6,001 nucleotides of DNA, from the NCBI GenBank assembly GCA_020028375.1, contig JAHZNX010000244.1:1-6001 (forward strand). Reading direction: 5' to 3'. The DNA comes from Betaproteobacteria bacterium (GTDB lineage: Bacteria; Pseudomonadota; Gammaproteobacteria; Burkholderiales; SG8-41). The notes below the pieces were generated by a model that did not search any database, had not been told where the DNA came from, and was given only the letters and a program-made list of their open reading frames with translations. Within the stretch, counting starts at the first letter, position 1. Every line of letters starts with the position of its first letter. Below, piece by piece: positions 1 to 5,934 of the stretch. The translations under genes and the position numbers were made by a program.

Positions 1-221
1 TACCCTGCGGGGTGGTGATCGCCCTCGACCGCATGGAGCGCGGAAGCGGGAATTTGTCCGCAGTGCAGGAGGTGCGCGCGAATTATAATATTCCGGTGAT
101 CAGCATCGCCACGCTCGACGACTTGATGGCGTACCTCAGGGCCGAGCCGCAGCATGCGCAGCAGCTCGCGGCGGTCGGCCGTTATCGCGACCAGTACGGA
201 GTCACAGCCAATGTCCGATAG
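1..221 (+). CDS. pyrE: Orotate phosphoribosyltransferase, C-terminal part (5' end outside window)
   Basis: PyrE transfers orotate onto PRPP to make orotidine 5'-phosphate in de novo pyrimidine synthesis, in the cytoplasm. Only the last 72 codons are present, read in frame from base 3 and ending at TAG 219-221. The fragment contains the family's C-terminal block: a hydrophobic strand, then LDRMERGSG, SAVQEV, the YNIPVISIATLDDL strand and helix, and a tail ending in YRDQYGV, which closely parallels the end of E. coli PyrE (RQERGRG, SAIQEV, VISIITLKDL, YREEFGV). The catalytic loop and PRPP-binding motif lie upstream and cannot be checked. The last 11 bases overlap the start of the next gene, which suggests coupled translation. 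The identification rests on recalled family sequence, not a database search. Confidence 0.9.
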   Translation, partial: PCGVVIALDRMERGSGNLSAVQEVRANYNIPVISIATLDDLMAYLRAEPQHAQQLAAVGRYRDQYGVTANVR

Positions 222-894
222 CACCCGTGCAATTCTCGCCGCGGCGCTCGCGATCGCTCTCGCAACCCTGTTCGCCGAAGCGGCCCTGGCCCAGACTCAA
301 CCCAAGAAGGGCCGGATCGTCTGCTGGAAGGACAAGTCCGGAAAGGTGGTAGGCTGCGGCGACAAGGTACCGCCCGAATTCGAGGACGCCGCAACGAAAG
401 AGCTCGACCGCCGCGGCGTGACGCGCAAGACGACGGAAACGGCCGAAGAGGAGGCCAGGCGTGCCGCCCAGGAAGAAGCGAAGGCGAGGCAGGCCGAAGA
501 GGACAAGAAGCGCACGGCCGAGCAGCGACGCCAGGACATGGCGCTGCTCAACACCTACGCCAACGACAGGGAGATCGACCAGCGGCGCGATCGCGAGCTG
601 CAGGAAGTGGACCGCCTTCTCGGCCAGTTCCAGGGATTGCGCAAAGGGGCGGCGGCCCGGCAGGCCGATGCCCAGAAGCGCCTTGCGGCGGCCGAGACGG
701 CGAGGAAGCCTTCCGATGCGGTCAAGGACGAGGTTGCGCGCGCGGAAGCCGAAATGGCCAAGCTCGAGAAGAGCATCGCCGCCAAGTCCAAGGAGAAAGA
801 GGACATCAGCGCGCGTTACGCGGAGACCAAGCGGCGTTACCTGGAGCTCGGGGGTGTAAAAGCGCAGGCCGCGGCGGCGCCCCCTAAGAAGTGA
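211..894 (+). CDS. Secreted coiled-coil protein with DUF4124-like N-terminal segment
   Basis: A 227-residue protein of unknown function. I start it at ATG 211 because a GGAG at 198-201 lies nine bases upstream and because this start gives a clean signal peptide. That peptide has a short charged N-terminus, a hydrophobic stretch at about residues 8-25, and an Ala-Leu-Ala site before Gln28, so export to the periplasm is likely. Residues 34-56 contain CWKDKSGKVVGCGDKVPP, resembling the W-x-D-x-x-G core of DUF4124 proteins. Cys38 and Cys49 could form a disulfide. Residues 72-210 are almost wholly Glu/Lys/Arg/Ala/Gln and should form a long helix or coiled coil, followed by an Ala/Pro/Lys tail. It overlaps pyrE by 11 bases and is probably co-transcribed with it. 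An envelope structural or scaffolding role is possible but is inference; the DUF4124 assignment is tentative. Confidence 0.8.
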   Translation: MSDSTRAILAAALAIALATLFAEAALAQTQPKKGRIVCWKDKSGKVVGCGDKVPPEFEDAATKELDRRGVTRKTTETAEEEARRAAQEEAKARQAEEDKKRTAEQRRQDMALLNTYANDREIDQRRDRELQEVDRLLGQFQGLRKGAAARQADAQKRLAAAETARKPSDAVKDEVARAEAEMAKLEKSIAAKSKEKEDISARYAETKRRYLELGGVKAQAAAAPPKK

Positions 895-896
895 GA

Positions 897-983
897 CGTC
901 ATTCCCGCGAAGGCGGGAATCTAGCAAGCAGCCGTTTCAATCAACGGTGAATTTTCTGGACTCCCGCCTCTGCGGGAGCGACG
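897..983. repeat. Inverted pair of REP-like hairpin repeats between convergent genes
   Basis: Two 28-bp units face each other. Unit 1 (897-924) folds as ATTCCCGC-GAAG-GCGGGAAT, a perfect 8-bp stem at 901-920. Unit 2 (956-983) folds as CTCCCGC-CTCT-GCGGGAG, a perfect 7-bp stem at 961-978. Unit 2 read on the minus strand matches unit 1 at 22 of 28 positions, including the outer CGTC and the final AG. The middle holds a smaller CCGTT/AACGG inverted repeat (932-947). This BIME-like layout and the ATTCCCGC...GCGGGAAT core resemble dispersed repeats common in betaproteobacterial genomes. It lies 3 bp after the stop of the secreted-protein gene and 5 bp from the gatB stop, so it may serve as a bidirectional transcription end or mRNA stabiliser. 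No T-run follows either stem, so it is not a textbook intrinsic terminator. Confidence 0.8.
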
Positions 984-987
984 AAAA

Positions 988-2465
988 CTAGCGGCCCGAT
1001 AACTTCCGCTTCAGGATCTCAGTCACCTGCTGAGGGTTGGCCTTGCCCTGGGTGAGCTTCATCACCTGCCCCACCAGCGAGTTGAAGGCTTTCTCCTTCC
1101 CGCTCCTGTAATCCGCCACCTGCTGCGCGTTCCCGGCGATCACCTGGTCGCAGAATCGTTCCAGTTCGCCGCTGTCCGAGATCTGCTTCAGCCCGCGCTT
1201 TGCGATGATGGAGTCTGGATCGCGCTCTCCCGCCCACATCGCATCGAGAATCTCCTTCGCAATACTGGTGGAGACGGTTCCATCCGCAACTCGCTCGCGC
1301 AGCTTAGCGTGTTGCTGAGGCGTGATCGGAATCCTGGATAATTCAAGCCCCTCGTCGTTGGCGCGAGACATCAACACCCCCAACGTGCTATTCGCAATGT
1401 CTTCGGCAATCTTGGGGAACAACTTGATGTCCGTTGCTCTGACCGATTTCTCGAAGAACTCTGCTTTGTCACGAGCGCTCGTCAACTGCAGTGCCGTGTC
1501 GAGTGAGAGCCCGTACTCGGATACATAGCGCCGACGCTTCGCCTCGAGTGATTCAGGCATTGACGACCTTATTTCCTCAATCCATTTGTCCGAGACTTCG
1601 AGGGGAAGCAGGTCCGGATCAGGAAAATAGCGGTAGTCGTGCGCCTCCTCCTTGGTGCGCATGGAGCGCGTCTCGTCGCGCTCCGCGTCGTAGAGCCGCG
1701 TCTCCTGCACAATCTTGCCACCGTCCTCCAGAATCCCGATCTGGCGCCGCGCCTCGAACTCGATCGCGCGCTCGAGGAAGCGGAACGAATTAAGGTTCTT
1801 GATCTCGCAGCGCGTGCCGAGCGTGTCCGACCCCGCCGGCCGCACCGACACGTTGGCATCGCAGCGGAACGACCCCTCCTGCATGTTGCCGTCGCAGATT
1901 TGAATATCTTCGACGATTAGCTTGTGGAGAACTCGTGCGTAGGCAGCCGCCTCCTGTGCCGAGCGCATGTCGGGCTCGGAGACGATCTCGAGGAGCGGCG
2001 TCCCGGCGCGGTTGAGATCAATCCCTGTGAGATCGCGGAAGCTCTCGTGCAGCGACTTGCCGGCGTCCTCCTCGAGGTGAGCTCGCGTGAGCCGGACGGT
2101 CTTCTTCCTGCCATCCACGTCGATAGTGATCGAGCCACCCTTCACGATGGGCGTCTCGTACTGGCTGATCTGATAGCCCTTGGGAAGGTCGGGATAGAAA
2201 TAGTTTTTGCGGGCGAAGATCGAGCGGAGCGCCGGTTGATGTTCACGGCATTGCTGCCGTTCACCGCCAGCCCGAAGCGCACCGCTTTTGCGACCGCCTC
2301 GCGGTTCGCCACCGGCAGCACGCCCGGAAGCGCGATGTCCACGGCGCACGCCTGCGTGTTGGGCGCCGCGCCGAACGCCGTCGAGGCGCCGGAGAACATC
2401 TTCGAGCGCGTATTGAGCTGGGCGTGGGTCTCCAGCCCGATGACGATTTCCCACTTGTCACGCAT
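988..2465 (-). pseudogene. gatB: Asp/Glu-tRNA amidotransferase subunit B, frame broken by a 5-bp duplication
   Basis: GatB binds the misacylated tRNA and activates the Glu or Asp side chain with ATP, using ammonia passed from GatA in the GatCAB complex. Reading from ATG 2465, the first frame gives MRDKWEIVIGLETHAQL through VNINRRS (residues 1-80), then leaves the family at about 2226 and stops at 2142. The homology resumes in another frame with IFARKNYFYPDLPKGYQ and continues to TAG 990-988. Dropping one GAGCG unit at 2222-2231 joins the two into 490 residues, a normal GatB length. The second part contains the DLNRAGTPLLE signature (residues 148-158 of the repaired protein) and a C-terminal YqeY-type helical domain. 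The second frame is open up to about 2454, but its residues before Ile81 are not GatB-like. It is last in gatCAB. An assembly or sequencing error is at least as likely as a true pseudogene, because the rest of the protein looks intact. Confidence 0.9.
2222..2231. repeat. 5-bp tandem duplication (GAGCG x2) that frameshifts gatB
   Basis: Two adjacent copies of GAGCG on the plus strand (CGCTC on the coding strand) sit exactly where the gatB reading frame breaks. With one copy the coding strand reads CGG CGC TCG ATC TTC, giving Arg-Arg-Ser-Ile-Phe, which matches the conserved passage of GatB proteins. With two copies everything downstream is out of frame. Replication slippage or a read-merging error would both give this pattern. 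Confidence 0.85.
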
Positions 2466-2467
2466 CA

Positions 2468-2495
2468 CTCAGCCTGTCCTGAGCCTGTCGAAGGG
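2468..2495. repeat. Dispersed CCTGTC-type repeat filling the gatA-gatB gap
   Basis: This 28-bp stretch matches a small dispersed repeat I recognise from many GC-rich bacterial genomes (minus-strand core CCTTCGACAGGCTCAGGACA). It contains the direct repeat AGCCTGTC at 2471-2478 and 2482-2489, and a CTCAG/CTGAG inverted pair at 2468-2472 and 2479-2483. It takes up 28 of the 37 bases between the gatA stop and the gatB start. On the coding strand its end supplies the only Shine-Dalgarno-like bases before gatB (AGGACAGG, with AGG seven bases from the ATG). The identification is from memory and not searched. Confidence 0.75.
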
Positions 2496-2502
2496 CCACT
2501 CG

Positions 2503-3960
2503 TCACTGGATGCCGGGAGGCATCCGCTGGTGCCAGTCGGTCGCCTGCTGGAACTGGTGCGCGATGCCGAGCATCTTCGCTTCGCCGAAATAGTTGCCGA
2601 TCATCTGCAGCCCCACCGGCAGCCCCTTCCCGTCGAATCCGCAGGGGATGGAGAGGCCCGGAAGCCCGGCGAGGTTCGCAGGTGTGGTGTAGATGTCGTT
2701 GAGATACATCTGCACCGGGTCGCCCATCTTCTCGCCGATGCGGAACGCTGTGGTCGGGCTGGTCGGCCCCATGATCACGTCGCAGCGCTTGAACACTTCG
2801 GCGAAATCGCGCGCGATCAGCCGCCGCACGCGCTGCGCCTGGATGTAATAGGCATCGTAGTAGCCGTGCGAGAGCACGTAGGTGCCGATCAGGATGCGCC
2901 GCTTCACCTCCGGCCCGAAGCCCTGCGCGCGGGACTTCTTGTACATGTCGGGCAGGTCGGCGTATTCCGGCGCGCGGTAGCCGTAGCGCACCCCGTCGTA
3001 GCGCGCGAGATTGCTCGACGCTTCCGCCGGCGCCAGCACGTAGTAGACCGGCACCGAGAGCTTCATGTTGGGCAGGCCCACCTCGACGGTTTCGCAGCCG
3101 AGCTTCCTGAATTCCCCGACCGCCGTTTCCACCGCTCTCACTACGTCCGGCGCCGCGCCTTTGGCGAAGAACTCCTCCGGCAGGCCGATTTTCAGCCCCT
3201 TCACGGCCTTGCCGAGCTCGCGCGTGTAGTCCTCCCACTCGCGTTCGAGGGAAGTGGAGTCCCGCGGATCGAAGCCGGCCATCACGTTGAGCAGCAGCGC
3301 GAGGTCCTCCGCGCTGCGGCCCAGCGGCCCGCCCTGGTCGAGGCTCGAGGCGAAGGCGATCATGCCGTAGCGCGACACCACGCCGTAGGTCGGCTTCAAC
3401 CCGCAGATGCCGGAGAGCGCCGCCGGCTGGCGTATCGAGCCGCCGGTATCGGTGCCGATCGCGCTCGGGGCGAGCCGCGCCGCCACCGCCGCCGCCGAAC
3501 CGCCGGAGCTGCCCCCCGGCACCTTGTCCACGTCCCAGGGATTGCGGACCGGCCCGTAGTACGAGGTCTCGCTCGACGACCCCATAGCGAACTCGTCCAT
3601 GTTGGTCTTGCCGAGGGTGACCGCGCCCGCCGCATTGAGCCGCTCCACGACATGGGCGTCGTAGGGGGAGGTGAAGTTGGACAGTATCTTGGAGCCGCAG
3701 GTGGTCAGCCACCCCTGGGCGCAGAAGATGTCCTTCTGGGCGATGGGGATACCGGTGAGCGGCTGTCCCCTCCCCGCCGAACGCATCCGGTCCGCCGCCT
3801 CGGCCTGCTTGAGGCTCCGTTCGGGATCGAGCGTGATGAAGCAGTTGTATTTCGGATTTAACTGATTGATCCGGTTTACGAAATGCCGCGTCAGCTCGAC
3901 GCTGGAGAAGGCGCGAGCAGAAAGGCTGGCGGAGAGGCTCTTGAGAGTGGCGTTGTGCAT
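2503..3960 (-). CDS. gatA: Asp/Glu-tRNA amidotransferase subunit A (glutaminase/amidase)
   Basis: GatA hydrolyses glutamine and channels the ammonia to GatB, so that Glu-tRNA(Gln) or Asp-tRNA(Asn) is amidated. The frame is intact: 485 residues from ATG 3960 to TGA 2505-2503, a normal family length. The amidase-signature triad is present: Lys76 in GIPIAQKD, cis-Ser151 in PGGSSGGS and nucleophile Ser175 in GTDTGGSIRQP. The 24- and 99-residue spacings match those known for S. aureus GatA (Lys79, Ser154, Ser178). Other family blocks include GKTNMDEFAMGSSSE (residues 117-131) and GPTSPTTAF near the C-terminus. A GTG at 3975 would add five residues, but homologues begin at MHN-like sequence, so I chose 3960. 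It follows gatC by 21 bases and precedes gatB by 37. Long open frames on the opposite strand are GC-driven shadows. Confidence 0.96.
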   Translation of the reverse strand: MHNATLKSLSASLSARAFSSVELTRHFVNRINQLNPKYNCFITLDPERSLKQAEAADRMRSAGRGQPLTGIPIAQKDIFCAQGWLTTCGSKILSNFTSPYDAHVVERLNAAGAVTLGKTNMDEFAMGSSSETSYYGPVRNPWDVDKVPGGSSGGSAAAVAARLAPSAIGTDTGGSIRQPAALSGICGLKPTYGVVSRYGMIAFASSLDQGGPLGRSAEDLALLLNVMAGFDPRDSTSLEREWEDYTRELGKAVKGLKIGLPEEFFAKGAAPDVVRAVETAVGEFRKLGCETVEVGLPNMKLSVPVYYVLAPAEASSNLARYDGVRYGYRAPEYADLPDMYKKSRAQGFGPEVKRRILIGTYVLSHGYYDAYYIQAQRVRRLIARDFAEVFKRCDVIMGPTSPTTAFRIGEKMGDPVQMYLNDIYTTPANLAGLPGLSIPCGFDGKGLPVGLQMIGNYFGEAKMLGIAHQFQQATDWHQRMPPGIQ

Positions 3961-3981
3961 TGCGCCCCGCCCCACCCCGCC
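3961..3981 (-). promoter_or_regulatory. G-rich ribosome-binding region of gatA
   Basis: The whole gatC-gatA spacer on the coding strand is GGCGGGGTGGGGCGGGG followed by CGCA and the ATG. It begins right after the gatC TAA, which gives a TAAGG at the boundary. There is no standard AGGAGG; the GGGGTGGGG stretch would have to pair with the 16S tail. The four G-runs (2, 4, 4 and 4) separated by single bases could also form a two-tetrad quadruplex in the mRNA, which would hinder initiation. That is inference from sequence only. Confidence 0.5.
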
Positions 3982-4269
3982 TTACTCGATTACCTTTGGC
4001 ACGAGGTAGAGACCGCTTTCAACCTGCGGGGCGACCGACTGGAACAGGGCGTGCCGGTCGGATTCCGTGACGGCGTCCTCGCGCAGCCGCTGCACCACGT
4101 CGAGCGCGTGCGACATCGGCGCGACGCCCCGGGTGTCCACCGCCTGCATCTCGGCGATGAGCTTGAAAACGTCGTTCAATTGCGACAGCACGGCGCGCGC
4201 TTCGGCCTCGTCAATCGCGATCCGCGCGAGGTCGGCGACGCGCTTCACGTCCTCCAGTGTCAAAGCCAT
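3982..4269 (-). CDS. gatC: Asp/Glu-tRNA amidotransferase subunit C
   Basis: GatC is the small subunit that wraps around the GatA-GatB interface and stabilises the amidotransferase. The product is 95 residues, the usual size, from ATG 4269 to TAA 3984-3982. It begins MALTLEDVKRVADLARIAI, the typical N-terminal helix, followed by the helix LSQLNDVFKLIAEMQAVDT, a central GVAPMSHAL segment that is the best conserved part of the family, and a C-terminal LREDAVTE...LFQSVAPQVESGLYLVPKVIE stretch. It is the first gene of gatCAB and lies back to back with mreB, with 95 bases between the two starts. I see no frame defect. Confidence 0.95.
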   Translation of the reverse strand: MALTLEDVKRVADLARIAIDEAEARAVLSQLNDVFKLIAEMQAVDTRGVAPMSHALDVVQRLREDAVTESDRHALFQSVAPQVESGLYLVPKVIE

Positions 4270-4290
4270 GTTACCCCGTGGACAAAAGCC

Positions 4291-4319
4291 TTAAAAATCG
4301 AGGCTGCATAGGGTATCAT
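4291..4319 (+). promoter_or_regulatory. Candidate sigma70-type promoter for mreB
   Basis: TTAAAA (4291-4296, 4 of 6 to TTGACA) and TATCAT (4314-4319, 5 of 6 to TATAAT) are separated by 17 bases, which would give a leader of about 40 bases before the mreB ATG at 4365. A TGGACA at 4279-4284 is a better -35 but has no -10 at a suitable distance. The prediction is by eye only. Confidence 0.45.
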
Positions 4320-4342
4320 AACCGTCTGAGCTGTTAGGCCAA
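4315..4342 (-). promoter_or_regulatory. Candidate sigma70-type promoter for gatCAB
   Basis: On the minus strand, TTGGCC (4342-4337, 4 of 6) and TATGAT (4320-4315, 5 of 6) are 16 bases apart, which would start transcription about 40 bases before the gatC ATG. Its -10 overlaps the candidate mreB -10 on the other strand by five bases, so the two promoters, if real, would compete for polymerase. The prediction is by eye only. Confidence 0.45.
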
Positions 4343-4364
4343 ATCCCTTTGGGTGGAAAGCGTT

Positions 4365-5408
4365 ATGTGGGGTTTCTTGAGTAGCTACTTTAACGACGAC
4401 CTGGCGATCGATCTCGGCACCGCCAACACACTGATTTACGTGCGCGGCAAGGGCGTCGTGCTCGACGAGCCATCGGTCGTTGCGATCCGCCAGGAAGGCG
4501 GGCCCAACGGCAAGAAAGTGATCCAGGAGGTCGGGCTGGCGGCAAAGCAGATGCTTGGCCGCACGCCCGGCAACATCGCCGCCATCCGCCCGATGAAGGA
4601 CGGCGTGATCGCCGATTTCACGGTCACCGAGCAGATGCTCAAGCACTTCATCCGGAAGGTGCACAATACGCGGTTCTTCAAGCCGAGCCCGCGCATGATC
4701 ATTTGCGTGCCGTGCGGATCGACGCAGGTCGAGCGCCGCGCGATCCGCGAATCGGCAATCGGCGCCGGAGCCTCCAGCGTCTATCTGATCGAGGAACCGA
4801 TGGCCGCTGCGATCGGCGCCGATCTCCCGGTCGGCGAGCCGACGGGATCGATGGTGGTGGACATCGGCGGCGGCACCACGGAAGTGGGCGTGATCTCTCT
4901 CGGCGGCCTCGTCTACAAGGGCTCGGTGCGCGTCGGCGGCGACAAGATGGATGAGGCGATCATCAACTACATCCGCCGCAACTACGGCATGCTGATCGGC
5001 GAAACTACCGCCGAGCAGATCAAGAAGGAGATCGGCTCCGCCTTCCCCGGCTCGGAAGTGCGCGAGAAGGAGGTGAAGGGCCGCAACCTGGCCGAGGGCA
5101 TCCCGCGGAGCTTTACCATTTCCTCCAACGAGATCCTGGAGGCGCTGACCGAGCCGCTCAATGCCATCGTGTCCGCCGTCAAGTCCGCGCTCGAGCAGAC
5201 GCCGCCCGAGCTCGCCGCCGATATTGCCGAGAAGGGCATGGTCATCACCGGCGGCGGCGCGCTGCTACGCGACATCGACCGGCTCCTCATGGAGGAGACC
5301 GGGCTGCCGGTGATCGTCGCGGAAGACCCGCTCACCTGCGTCGTGCGCGGGTCCGGCAAGGCGCTCGAAAAGGTCGAACGGCTCGCCAGCATCTTTACCA
5401 ACGACTGA
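4365..5408 (+). CDS. mreB: Rod shape-determining protein MreB (bacterial actin)
   Basis: MreB polymerises with ATP on the inner face of the membrane and positions the cell-wall elongation complex (MreC, MreD, RodZ, PBP2, RodA). The product is 347 residues, the same length as E. coli MreB. I start at ATG 4365 (MWGFLSSYF, an amphipathic membrane-binding end) with a GGAAAG at 4355-4360 upstream. A GTG at 4353 would add four residues without family support. Actin-fold motifs appear in order: phosphate-1 DLAIDLGTANTLIY (12-25), connect-1 IEEPMAAAIGADLP (142-155), phosphate-2 VVDIGGGTTEVGVISLGG (164-181) and the adenosine motif GMVITGGGALL (291-301). It is the first gene of an mre operon. Its last 49 codons reappear, diverged at third positions, fused to mreC downstream. 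Confidence 0.98.
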   Translation: MWGFLSSYFNDDLAIDLGTANTLIYVRGKGVVLDEPSVVAIRQEGGPNGKKVIQEVGLAAKQMLGRTPGNIAAIRPMKDGVIADFTVTEQMLKHFIRKVHNTRFFKPSPRMIICVPCGSTQVERRAIRESAIGAGASSVYLIEEPMAAAIGADLPVGEPTGSMVVDIGGGTTEVGVISLGGLVYKGSVRVGGDKMDEAIINYIRRNYGMLIGETTAEQIKKEIGSAFPGSEVREKEVKGRNLAEGIPRSFTISSNEILEALTEPLNAIVSAVKSALEQTPPELAADIAEKGMVITGGGALLRDIDRLLMEETGLPVIVAEDPLTCVVRGSGKALEKVERLASIFTND

Positions 5409-5475
5409 AGCGATCAGCGTTCAGCTACCGGCTTCCCGCTCAATGCACTGCGGGCGTGCCGTGCAAGAACATCCT
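5259..5475 (+). repeat. 217-bp direct repeat, copy 1 (mreB 3' end plus spacer)
   Basis: This covers codons 299-347 and the stop of mreB, plus the first 67 bases of the mreB-mreC spacer. It aligns without gaps to 5785-6001 at a constant offset of 526 bases. I count 14 mismatches: 12 in the 150 coding bases and 2 in the 67 spacer bases. It is identical from 5370 to 5433 and from 5438 to 5475. Confidence 0.95.
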
Positions 5476-5508
5476 GAGCGCTGACTGCTGAGGGCTGATG
5501 GCTGACTG
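5409..5508 (+). repeat. Structured mreB-mreC spacer with 7-nt-period repeats
   Basis: The 100-bp spacer begins with two TCAGC words seven bases apart (5414-5418, 5421-5425). It ends with four GCTGA words, also at period seven (5480, 5487, 5494, 5501), running straight into the mreC ATG at 5509. The two sets are complementary, so the spacer can fold back on itself, with an inner TGCAC/GTGCA pair (5444-5448, 5461-5465). GCTGA-type heptamer repeats are, from memory, frequent in betaproteobacterial intergenic DNA. There is no strong Shine-Dalgarno; GAGGG at 5490-5494 is rather far from the mreC start. Confidence 0.7.
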
Positions 5509-5934
5509 ATGGAATACTCGCCGCCGCCGTTTTTCAGGACCGGCCCCACGCCGCTCGCCCGACTGCTAATCTTCTCCGCGCTGTCCCTCGCGTTTCTCGT
5601 CGTCGATGTCCGCTTCAACTATCTCGACTCGCTGCGCCAGATCGCGGCGGTGGTCGTGTATCCCCTGCAAAGAATCGCCACGGCGCCCGCGAGCATCGCC
5701 CGGCGCATCAGCGACTTCTTCACTACGCACGGCTCGCTGCGCGAGGACAACGCGCGTCTCAAGCGGGAAAATTTCGAGAACGCGGCGCTGCTGCGCGATA
5801 TCGACCGCCTGCTGATGGAAGAGACCGGGCTGCCGGTAATCATCGCGGAGGACCCACTCACCTGCGTCGTGCGGGGGTCCGGCAAGGCGCTCGAGAAGGT
5901 CGAACGGCTCGCCAGCATCTTTACCAACGACTGA
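5509..5934 (+). CDS. mreC: MreC N-terminus fused in frame to a second MreB C-terminus
   Basis: MreC is a bitopic inner-membrane protein whose periplasmic part organises the elongation complex; family members run to roughly 280-370 residues. Here residues 1-92 are typical: MEYSPPPFFRTGP, a membrane helix at about 17-34, then VVVYPLQRIATAP and the beginning of the periplasmic coiled coil (SLREDNARLKRENFENA). From Ala93 to the TGA at 5932-5934 the sequence is instead MreB residues 299-347 with one change (Val to Ile). The periplasmic beta domains of MreC are absent. The junction sits in GCGCTGCTGCGC (5785-5796), which would fit both genes. As written, the MreB piece would lie outside the membrane, where it could not function as part of an actin fold. 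This is either a misassembly between strains or a truncating fusion. mreD and an intact mreC are not visible. Confidence 0.85.
   Translation: MEYSPPPFFRTGPTPLARLLIFSALSLAFLVVDVRFNYLDSLRQIAAVVVYPLQRIATAPASIARRISDFFTTHGSLREDNARLKRENFENAALLRDIDRLLMEETGLPVIIAEDPLTCVVRGSGKALEKVERLASIFTND

Noticed and set aside
202..927. 241-codon minus-strand open frame opposite the secreted-protein gene
   Set aside because: The plus-strand gene has a ribosome-binding site, signal peptide and coherent composition. The antisense frame is a GC-driven shadow that even runs through the repeat.
897..983. Rho-independent terminators at 901-920 and 961-978
   Set aside because: The stems are good but neither is followed by a T-run on either strand, so I list them as repeats with only a possible termination role.
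2205..2250. Programmed ribosomal frameshift in gatB
   Set aside because: There is no slippery heptamer or nearby structure at the junction, GatB is not known to use recoding, and the break coincides with an exact 5-bp tandem duplication, a simpler cause.
1924..3861. 645-codon open frame on the plus strand opposite gatA and the beginning of gatB
   Set aside because: It lies antisense to a well-recognised, motif-complete GatA. The translation is rich in Arg, His, Ala and Gly with no recognisable domain, as expected for the complementary frame of high-GC coding DNA.
4260..4664. 134-codon minus-strand open frame overlapping the gatC-mreB gap and the start of mreB
   Set aside because: It covers the divergent promoter region and lies opposite conserved mreB codons, with no start signal and no family resemblance.
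5480..5508. CRISPR-like or long tandem repeat array before mreC
   Set aside because: Only four 7-bp units with no spacers. It is a short heptamer repeat, not an array.
5785..5934. A naturally evolved fused elongation protein as a new system
   Set aside because: The MreB fragment lacks the phosphate-binding motifs and most of the adenosine motif, would be exported by the MreC anchor, and shows allele-like silent divergence. A chimera or recombination scar fits better, so I keep it as a finding to check and not as a functional claim.
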